Shown here in pieces: positions 34,110-39,318 of a DNA stretch of 39,318 nucleotides. The first letter of the stretch is position 1, and each line of letters begins with the position of its first letter. The notes beneath the pieces were generated by a model. It did no database searches. It was not told where the DNA came from and saw nothing but the letters and a program-made list of their open reading frames with translations. Made by a program: the position numbers and the translations under genes. The stretch is from NCBI GenBank assembly GCA_015487495.1, contig WFPP01000084.1:1-39318 (forward strand), written 5' to 3'. The stretch comes from Thiomicrorhabdus sp. (GTDB taxonomy: Bacteria; Pseudomonadota; Gammaproteobacteria; Thiomicrospirales; Thiomicrospiraceae).

Positions 34110-35282
34110 TTATTTTTTTAAAAAGGTTTTAATTATTTGTGTAAGCGTGGATACCAGTTCTTCTGTTTGTTTTGAACTCATGACAAAGGTTGGCAGTAAT
34201 CGTATTGTGTCATTACGAGTAACATTGATGAGTAGACCTTGTTCGAGTGCAATAGCAACCAGTTCGGTACAGGGGCGATCCAGCTGGATGCCGATCATAT
34301 AGCCTTTGCCTCGAATATCAATAATATGGGGGTGGTCAGTTAAGGCTGTTTTAAATTGTTCAAGAAGTTGTCTTCCTTTTGTCGCTATGGAGGGAATATG
34401 CTGGTTGGCTTCAAGTACATTAATGACTGCTAGCCCAGCTGCACAAGCGAGGGGATTGCCACCAAAGGTGGTCGCATGGTTTCCTGGAGTCAAAACATTG
34501 GATGCGACTCCTTTTGTTAAGCAGGCACCAATAGGCATTCCATTTCCAAGTGCTTTGGCCAGTGTTAGAACGTCCGGTATAATGGCTTCATGCTGAAAGG
34601 CAAACCACTCTCCGGTGCGCCCCATTCCTGTTTGAATTTCATCAAGCATTAGAAGCCAGTTATTCTGGGTACAGAGTTTTCGGAGTGCTTTTAGGTAACC
34701 TTTTTGTGGGATGTGAATCCCCCCTTCTCCTTGTATTGGCTCGACTAAAATGGCAACCACATTTGGATTGCTGGAATGAGCTTGAATGGCTTTGATATCA
34801 TCAAAAGGAACACGTAAAAATCCTTCAACCAGTGGGGTGAACCCTTCATGTACCTTTGGGTTACCTGTTGCTGACAGGGTTGCCATGGTACGACCATGAA
34901 AGCTATTTTCCATCACGATAACGGTCGGATGGCTAATATGTTGTTGGTGTCCATATTTTTTAGCGATTTTTAGAGCCGTTTCATTCGCTTCTGCTCCAGA
35001 ATTGCAAAAGAAAATACGTTCCATCTTGGCAAGATCAATTAATCTATCTGCTAGCTGTTGTTGTTTGTCTATGTGGTATAGGTTTGAAGTATGGATTAGT
35101 TTTTTACTTTGTTGGCAAATGGCATCTGTAATCGCAGGATGTGCATGCCCCAGGCTACAAACAGCAATGCCACTTAAGGCATCGAGATACGTTTTTCCAT
35201 TGGTATCTTGTAGGGTTGCACCACTGCCCTTTTCAAAGGTGACGGGCAGTCTTGCATAGGTGTTCATGATGTTTGATGACAT
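34110..35282 (-). CDS. argD: acetylornithine/succinyldiaminopimelate aminotransferase
   Basis: The 390-residue PLP enzyme is a class III aminotransferase: TYARLPVTFEKGSGATLQDTNGKTYLDALSG at the start, FFCNSGAEANETALK, VEPIQGEGGI, MLDEIQTGMGRTGEW and LAKALGNGMPIGA with the PLP lysine. In arginine synthesis it makes N-acetylornithine; it often serves lysine synthesis too. The frame stays open to 35522, but the extra 80 residues are not family-like and lie in the intergenic region. AAGGAAC before ATG 35282 supports that start. Confidence 0.95.
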   Translation of the reverse strand: MSSNIMNTYARLPVTFEKGSGATLQDTNGKTYLDALSGIAVCSLGHAHPAITDAICQQSKKLIHTSNLYHIDKQQQLADRLIDLAKMERIFFCNSGAEANETALKIAKKYGHQQHISHPTVIVMENSFHGRTMATLSATGNPKVHEGFTPLVEGFLRVPFDDIKAIQAHSSNPNVVAILVEPIQGEGGIHIPQKGYLKALRKLCTQNNWLLMLDEIQTGMGRTGEWFAFQHEAIIPDVLTLAKALGNGMPIGACLTKGVASNVLTPGNHATTFGGNPLACAAGLAVINVLEANQHIPSIATKGRQLLEQFKTALTDHPHIIDIRGKGYMIGIQLDRPCTELVAIALEQGLLINVTRNDTIRLLPTFVMSSKQTEELVSTLTQIIKTFLKK

Positions 35283-35587
35283 TGTGGTTTTGTTCCTTAT
35301 TTCAGACGCTTTAATGCTCTGTTTGTAAGTCTGTAAAACAAAAAAGCAACCAGTAGACGAGAGGCCGTAAAAACGTGGTTTATTTTTAAAGTCAATTGCA
35401 CGACAGGTCGGCAAAAATAAAAAGTTTAAAAATAGAACTGAATTACATTTTCGTCTAGGGGTTGCTTTTTGAGAGTTTCGAAGCCAAAGAATTAATTTTA
35501 GCGGAACAAACCAAAATATCAAGTAATTTCCTTTGAATGTTATGGTTATTTGCTGGGTTTACGGAAAAAAATGGCGATAAAAATGCT

Positions 35588-35616
35588 TTGTTTAGGATAG
35601 AATATTGTCCTAAATT
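35588..35616 (+). promoter_or_regulatory. ilvE promoter with an overlapping operator-like inverted repeat
   Basis: TTGTTT (35588-35593) and TAAATT (35611-35616) are 17 bases apart, 34 bases before the ilvE ATG. TTTAGGA (35591-35597) and TCCTAAA (35608-35614) form a perfect 7-bp inverted repeat exactly covering the spacer. That is where a repressor would bind. The remainder of the 367-bp divergent argD-ilvE region (35283-35649) has no gene I can support. Confidence 0.55.
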
Positions 35617-35649
35617 AATTGATTAAACAATTTTTGTGGAGTGTTTTTG

Positions 35650-36576
35650 ATGCAAACGATGGCAGACAGAGATGGCCTGATTTGGTTAGATGGTGAAATG
35701 GTTCCCTGGCGTGATGCGAAAGTACATGTTTTGACGCATACCTTGCATTATGGCATGGGGGTTTTTGAAGGTGTGCGAGCTTACGAAGCAGAGCAAGGAA
35801 CCTCTATTTTTCGTTTGGAAGCGCATACTGATCGTTTGTTTAATTCGGCAAAAATTTTGAATATGAAAATGCCATTTGGCAAAGAGGCACTAAATGAAGC
35901 GCAACGTGCATCTGTCAGTCAAAATAATTTGAAATCAGCTTATTTACGTCCAATGGCGTTTTATGGTTCTGAGGGTATGGGCATTCGTGCGGATAATTTA
36001 AGGGTGCATGTTATGGTTGCTGCTTGGGAATGGGGTGCCTATATGGGGGAGGAAAATTTAACACGAGGCATTAAGATTGCTACATCTTCTTATACTCGAC
36101 ATCATGTGAATGTTACTATGACTAAGGCCAAGTCGAATGGGTCTTATATGAACTCTATGTTGGCATTGCAAGAAGCAATTAATCATGGTTGTGATGAAGC
36201 TTTATTGTTGGATGTAGATGGATATGTTGCAGAAGGCTCAGGTGAGAACTTTTTTATGGTAAAAGACGGGGTTTTGTATACTCCAGAATTAACTTGTTGT
36301 TTGGATGGAATTACTCGGAAGACGATTATGGGGCTTGCTAAAGAGTTGGGTATTGAGGTGGTTGAGAAAAAAATTACGCGTGATGAAGTGTACATTGCTG
36401 ATGAGGCCTTTTTTACTGGAACGGCAGCAGAAGTCACGCCGATTCGTGAATTGGATAATCGTCCGATAGGTTCGGGATCAAGAGGGCCGGTGACGGAGAA
36501 GTTACAGAGCTTGTATTTTGATATTGTTCATGGGCGCTCGCCTAAGCATTTAGATTGGTTAACAACGGTTTCTTAA
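35650..36576 (+). CDS. ilvE: branched-chain amino acid aminotransferase
   Basis: The 308-residue fold-type IV PLP enzyme resembles E. coli IlvE: IWLDGEMVPWRDAKVHVLTHTLHYGMGVFEGVRAYE, then YLRPMAFYGSEGMG and the catalytic-lysine region MTKAKSNGSYMNS (Lys161). DGYVAEGSGENFFMVKDGVLYTPE and FFTGTAAEVTPIRELDNRPIG follow. It makes Val, Leu and Ile from their keto acids. GTG 35641 is possible, but GGAG at 35638-35641 points to ATG 35650. It is followed by the zinc-finger gene, whose ribosome binding site overlaps its stop. Confidence 0.95.
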   Translation: MQTMADRDGLIWLDGEMVPWRDAKVHVLTHTLHYGMGVFEGVRAYEAEQGTSIFRLEAHTDRLFNSAKILNMKMPFGKEALNEAQRASVSQNNLKSAYLRPMAFYGSEGMGIRADNLRVHVMVAAWEWGAYMGEENLTRGIKIATSSYTRHHVNVTMTKAKSNGSYMNSMLALQEAINHGCDEALLLDVDGYVAEGSGENFFMVKDGVLYTPELTCCLDGITRKTIMGLAKELGIEVVEKKITRDEVYIADEAFFTGTAAEVTPIRELDNRPIGSGSRGPVTEKLQSLYFDIVHGRSPKHLDWLTTVS

Positions 36577-36587
36577 GGAGGAAAATT

Positions 36588-36794
36588 ATGAGCGAACATT
36601 CAACGAGTTCAAAAAATCATTATGAGGTGACTTACGCTGATTTACCTTTGCATTGCCCCACGCCTGACATGAGTGCATGGAATTCTCATCCAAAGGTTTT
36701 TTTGCCGATTGAATTAACAGGGAAGGCAAAATGTCAGTATTGTGGTACGGAATATATCTTAAAGGACTGGCACCCTCAAAATCACTCTCATTGA
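36588..36794 (+). CDS. small CHCC zinc-finger protein
   Basis: The 68-residue protein has a zinc-finger of the zf-CHCC family (related to mitochondrial NDUFS6): LHCPTPDMSAWNSHPKVFLPI, then CQYCGTEYIL, giving possible ligands Cys, His, Cys, Cys. An ideal AAGGAGG seven bases before ATG 36588 overlaps the ilvE stop, so the frame's upstream extension to 36555 is not used. A neighbour of ilvE in many beta- and gammaproteobacteria. Role unknown. Confidence 0.85.
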   Translation: MSEHSTSSKNHYEVTYADLPLHCPTPDMSAWNSHPKVFLPIELTGKAKCQYCGTEYILKDWHPQNHSH

Positions 36795-36814
36795 TGTATT
36801 TGCGTACGGTTGAA

Positions 36815-36850
36815 GGCCTGTTGTTTCAAAAAAGCAACAGGTCTTTTTTT
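36815..36850 (+). terminator. intrinsic terminator between zinc-finger gene and ferredoxin
   Basis: GGCCTGTTG (36815-36823) pairs with CAACAGGTC (36835-36843) with G-U pairing near the base, then a T run. It lies between convergent genes and could end both transcripts. Confidence 0.8.
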
Positions 36851-36872
36851 GTTTTTATTTGGAGGGGTTAAG

Positions 36873-37124
36873 TTAAATGAGTTCTATTTCAACGTCAGTC
36901 GTTGGAATAACGCTGCAAGTTAATATTTCCCCTTTTTGGGTTTCATAGGCAGGAGCTTGAATTTCTTCAACGCTTCCTGAAAGTAAGCGAACAGTGCAGG
37001 CGCCACAGTTTCCTCCTCGACAGCTGTAAGGTATGTCAAAGCCATTTTCATCCAGAGCTTCCAGCATTGAAAATTCGTCATTAAACTCACACTCACCTTG
37101 TCCTGCAATGGTTATTTTAGCCAT
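36873..37124 (-). CDS. 2Fe-2S ferredoxin (plant-type)
   Basis: The 83-residue protein has the plant-type 2Fe-2S site C-x4-C-x2-C with Cys35, Cys40 and Cys43 (SCRGGNCGACTVRL) and the distant Cys70 (LTCSVIP). It is a single-domain electron carrier; partners are not visible here. The opening AKITIAGQGECEF and short length resemble YfaE-type ferredoxins, but nrdB is not nearby, so I do not name it. CAGGA about nine bases before ATG. It ends facing the zinc-finger gene. Confidence 0.9.
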   Translation of the reverse strand: MAKITIAGQGECEFNDEFSMLEALDENGFDIPYSCRGGNCGACTVRLLSGSVEEIQAPAYETQKGEILTCSVIPTTDVEIELI

Positions 37125-37273
37125 ATTAAAATCCTGTTCTAAAGAGATAAAAAGAAACGTATAACGTATTTTAGCAAGTAAGTTTTGTTTTGAATGCAGT
37201 AAAATAACATAAATTTTTTTTATGACTGTTTTTTTAGAAGTGAACAGAGAGTTTAATTGGAGAGTAGTGAAGA

Positions 37274-38125
37274 ATGACTTGGAATGATTTTCAGATAAGA
37301 TTTCAAAAGATTCGTGACAATAAAGCGTTTGAATTATTTGTAATTGGGGTCATCATCTTTTCATCTTTGATGATTGGCGTTCAAACTTATGAGTTAAACC
37401 CTTGGTTGGATGGCGGTATACGTTTTTTAGATTATGCTGTTACTTTGTTTTTTGTGATTGAGATTGCCATTAGAATGGCGGCAGAGAATCGCTTGCGGGA
37501 TTTCTTTAAGAAAGGGTGGAATGTTTTTGATTTTGTGATTGTGACAATCAGTCTTATTCCTTTGGATGATTCTGAGTATGCAATGATTGCAAGAATGTTG
37601 CGTTTGTTTAGGGTGATGCGTTTAATTTCATTTATTCCTGAGTTAAGGGTGTTGGTCAGTGCTTTGATTTCGGCGTTACCTCGAATGGGTTATGTGGCCT
37701 TGTTGATGTTTATTATTTTCTATTTATACGCGGTTATTGGAAATCTTTTATATGCAAACTTAAATCCTGTTTTGTGGGGGGATTTGGGGGTCTCATTGTT
37801 AACGTTGTTTAGGGTGGCTACGTTTGAAGATTGGACAGATGTGATGTATGAAGCGATGAGTTTATATAGCTTAAGCTGGATCTATTTTATTACCTTCATT
37901 TTTTTCTCAGCATTTGTATTTCTAAATATGATGATCGGAATTGTTGTTGAAGTATTGGATGAAGAGCATAAAAAAATGGATGCTGAGTTAAATGTTTTAA
38001 AGATTGCTGAAGAGGAGCGTGTTAAAGATGAATCTGTATTGCACATGGAAGCAGAAATAGCTTCCTTGCACCAAAAATTAGATTTATTGCTAAGTCAGCA
38101 AAAAATAAATGGTTATAAGTCATGA
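37274..38125 (+). CDS. voltage-gated-type cation channel (BacNav-like)
   Basis: The 283-residue protein is a single six-helix channel subunit that would form tetramers. S1-S3 span about 18-95. S4 carries arginines every third position (Arg107, 110, 113, 116: ARMLRLFRVMRLI). S5 runs about 138-158, and the pore helix and filter read LFRVATFEDWTDVMYEA. S6 is about 203-227, followed by a charged C-terminal coiled coil (EVLDEEHKKMD to HQKLDLLLSQQ). NaChBac and NavAb have a T-L-E-S-W filter. Here it is T-F-E-D-W-T-D, with extra acidic residues at the positions that were made acidic to turn NavAb into the Ca2+-selective CavAb. Ca2+ permeation is therefore possible, though unproven. A weak TTGGAGAG precedes ATG. 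Confidence 0.9.
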   Translation: MTWNDFQIRFQKIRDNKAFELFVIGVIIFSSLMIGVQTYELNPWLDGGIRFLDYAVTLFFVIEIAIRMAAENRLRDFFKKGWNVFDFVIVTISLIPLDDSEYAMIARMLRLFRVMRLISFIPELRVLVSALISALPRMGYVALLMFIIFYLYAVIGNLLYANLNPVLWGDLGVSLLTLFRVATFEDWTDVMYEAMSLYSLSWIYFITFIFFSAFVFLNMMIGIVVEVLDEEHKKMDAELNVLKIAEEERVKDESVLHMEAEIASLHQKLDLLLSQQKINGYKS

Positions 38126-38140
38126 TGGCTTAGAGCTTCC

Positions 38141-38650
38141 TTAAAAAACAAGTAGCTTAAATCCTTCTTCCTGTAGTCTCATGAGTGCAGCAGCACCCAC
38201 TTCTGCATACTCAGCAAAGGGTCTCATGTCTGTGTCTGTCCAGTGCAAGGCATTCATGGTATTGCCACAAGCAATCCATCGTACGTTGTAATTATTTGCA
38301 AAGCTCTCGATGCGTTCATAGGTTAAGGCTTCAATTGTTCGTTTCGGTGTTTTAGCTAGGGTGTGAATGCCTAGGCCAATTACGACCACCGCAATGTCAA
38401 TATTGTCACCATAATGCCGAATCATGGCTTGGATGGAGTTTAAGATGCTCTGTTGGTAATGAGGGTCGGCCTTGTTTAGGATGTAAACAGCTTTATGTTC
38501 AGCAGGATCACCTGGGAATCGATCACTTGAGGTCGTGTTTTGTAGCTCAGGCATGGATTTTAGTTGCGTCGGTGGTTGAGCGTATAATTGACTGCTGGAT
38601 GAATATAAAAAGAAAAGCAGTAGAATGCATTTTAAAGTGTGTTGTGTCAT
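38141..38650 (-). CDS. exported DsrE-family protein
   Basis: The 169-residue protein has a signal peptide (core CILLLFFLYSSS, probable cleavage after LYA near residue 24), followed by a DsrE/F-like fold. It reads KAVYILNKADPHYQQSILNSIQAMIRHYGDNIDIAVVVIGLGIHTL and then IESFANNYNVRWIACGNTM with a conserved-position Cys128. DsrE-like proteins trade sulfane sulfur on such a cysteine in the cytoplasm. Export of this type suggests a periplasmic role, and such proteins occur in sulfur oxidisers. The stop codon overlaps a degenerate MITE-end-like TTCCTTAAA. It converges on the channel gene. Confidence 0.75.
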   Translation of the reverse strand: MTQHTLKCILLLFFLYSSSSQLYAQPPTQLKSMPELQNTTSSDRFPGDPAEHKAVYILNKADPHYQQSILNSIQAMIRHYGDNIDIAVVVIGLGIHTLAKTPKRTIEALTYERIESFANNYNVRWIACGNTMNALHWTDTDMRPFAEYAEVGAAALMRLQEEGFKLLVF

Positions 38651-38783
38651 TGGTGGGTTCCTGTCTTAATGTATTCTCTCTTTTGAGAAAAAAGGGTTGA
38701 AAGTATTGGTTAGGTCATTATGGCATAAAAAAATGCAAAGGCATTTGTCGTGAAGCAAAAGTGTAAAGAGAGGTAAAAAAATT

Positions 38784-39080
38784 ATGTTGCACTCTTTGAT
38801 TGAGGAGAAGGTAAGGCATGCCTTTAAAATTTTTTATTTTGAATTGCAAAATGAAAGTCACATGCATTTGCGTGGTGAGCCAGAATCGCATTTTAAAATG
38901 ATTTTAGTTTCAAATGATTTTGAGGGGATGGTAAAAGTAAAACGTCATCAATTTGTTTATCGTGTTTTATCCGAGTTAATGCCAGAGTTTCATGCGCTTG
39001 CATTGCATTTATACACAGAAGCTGAGTGGCAATGTTTGGCTCATACGCCTGAGTCTTCTTATTGTAGTGGTGAGCATTAA
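38784..39080 (+). CDS. bolA: BolA-family transcriptional/Fe-S protein
   Basis: The 98-residue protein matches BolA: IEEKVRHAFKIFYFELQNESHMH, then ESHFKMILVSNDFEGMVKVKRHQFVYRVL and HALALHLYTEAEW. BolA proteins bind Fe-S clusters with monothiol glutaredoxins and can act as transcription factors. Together with ibaG at 12354, this window holds two BolA-family members. The first residue is ATG 38784 with AGAGAGG upstream. The region after it has no obvious terminator. Confidence 0.88.
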   Translation: MLHSLIEEKVRHAFKIFYFELQNESHMHLRGEPESHFKMILVSNDFEGMVKVKRHQFVYRVLSELMPEFHALALHLYTEAEWQCLAHTPESSYCSGEH

Positions 39081-39145
39081 TGTTTTTTAACATTTTGGCT
39101 TAACGTTTTTTGAGGGAGGTTTTTTATTAAAACTGTGCACAACCC

Positions 39146-39154
39146 TGTGGATAA
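39146..39154 (-). promoter_or_regulatory. consensus DnaA box
   Basis: TTATCCACA on the minus strand is the perfect DnaA-box consensus. Nearby TGTGCACAA (39135-39143) is a weaker relative. One box is not an origin; it may regulate the neighbouring promoter or be chance. Confidence 0.4.
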
Positions 39155-39218
39155 CTCCTGAACAACACGTACATAAAAGCTCAAATATAAAAAAAAGCAA
39201 AAAAGCCCCAAATAAGGG

Positions 39219-39252
39219 TTGCGTTGTAAGCGTTATTGGTTAGAATACGCCC
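39219..39252 (+). promoter_or_regulatory. probable stable-RNA (rRNA/tRNA-type) promoter pointing out of the window
   Basis: TTGCGT (39219-39224) and TAGAAT (39241-39246) are 16 bases apart, followed by a GC-rich discriminator ACGCCCCGTTCC. This arrangement is typical of stringently controlled rRNA operons. The following 66 bases up to the window end contain no gene, so the product lies beyond. Confidence 0.5.
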
Positions 39253-39318
39253 CGTTCCGAAGCAAAGGCATCAAGCCAATGACTTCGAGGCCAGAAAATA
39301 AAAAGAGCTTAACCCCAA

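Noticed and set aside
35423-35452. ArgR-type ARG box near argD
   Set aside because: TGAATTACATTTTC keeps only one half of the consensus, and no adjacent second box is visible.
38131-38144. A MITE right end beside the DsrE-like gene
   Set aside because: AGAGCTTCCTTAA resembles the MITE end but is too short and lacks TTATTC; it was not listed as an element.

Overview
This is a 39.3 kb chromosomal window from a low-GC (estimated by eye, low 40s %) gammaproteobacterium. The gene order is typical of that class: lptCAB-hpf, mlaFEDCB-ibaG-murA-hisGD, petABC, ffh-rpsP-rimM-trmD-rplS-xerD. The bc1 complex and an exported DsrE-like protein would fit a marine, possibly sulfur-oxidising Thiomicrospira-type lineage. 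That placement is inference; no taxonomic marker was searched.

Layout. 1-6239 (minus strand): a truncated OmpA-type lipoprotein, the Mg2+ transporter mgtE, hpf and the LPS transport block lptB-lptA-lptC-kdsC with a yrbG-like Ca2+/Na+ antiporter at its head. rpoN and kdsD, which usually sit inside this block, are absent. 6563-15898 (plus): a small DUF72-like gene, the mla phospholipid transport genes, a YadGH-type ABC exporter, ibaG, murA, hisG and hisD. 16147-19650 (plus): a Nif3-like protein and the cytochrome bc1 complex petABC, closed by a strong terminator. 19768-24057 (plus): an FMN glutamate-synthase-domain protein, radA and a FadL/OMPP1 outer membrane protein. 24096-28072 (minus): DoxX, an inositol-monophosphatase-like enzyme, and corB-corE (yfjD/ypjD). 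28351-32823 (plus): ffh, then the rpsP-rimM-trmD-rplS operon and xerD. 33085-35282 (minus): argF and argD. 35650-36794 (plus): ilvE with a zinc-finger gene. 36873-39080: a 2Fe-2S ferredoxin, a voltage-gated-type cation channel, the DsrE-like protein and bolA. The last 240 bases hold a consensus DnaA box and what looks like a stable-RNA promoter firing out of the window.

The genes mainly serve envelope building (LPS transport, retrograde lipid transport, peptidoglycan precursor synthesis), respiration, translation and targeting, and arginine, histidine and branched-chain amino acid synthesis. I see no phage, CRISPR, defence island or secondary-metabolite cluster. The accessory material is small. 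It includes a ~100 bp IS5-like MITE family (two near-identical copies with TTAA duplications, plus degenerate ends), a ~35 bp hairpin repeat near envelope genes, and recurring A/T-flanked poly-C tracts. There are also several clean inverted repeats in intergenic regions, one of them fitting a repressor operator over the ilvE promoter. The most functionally suggestive protein is the bacterial channel with a TFEDWTD selectivity filter.
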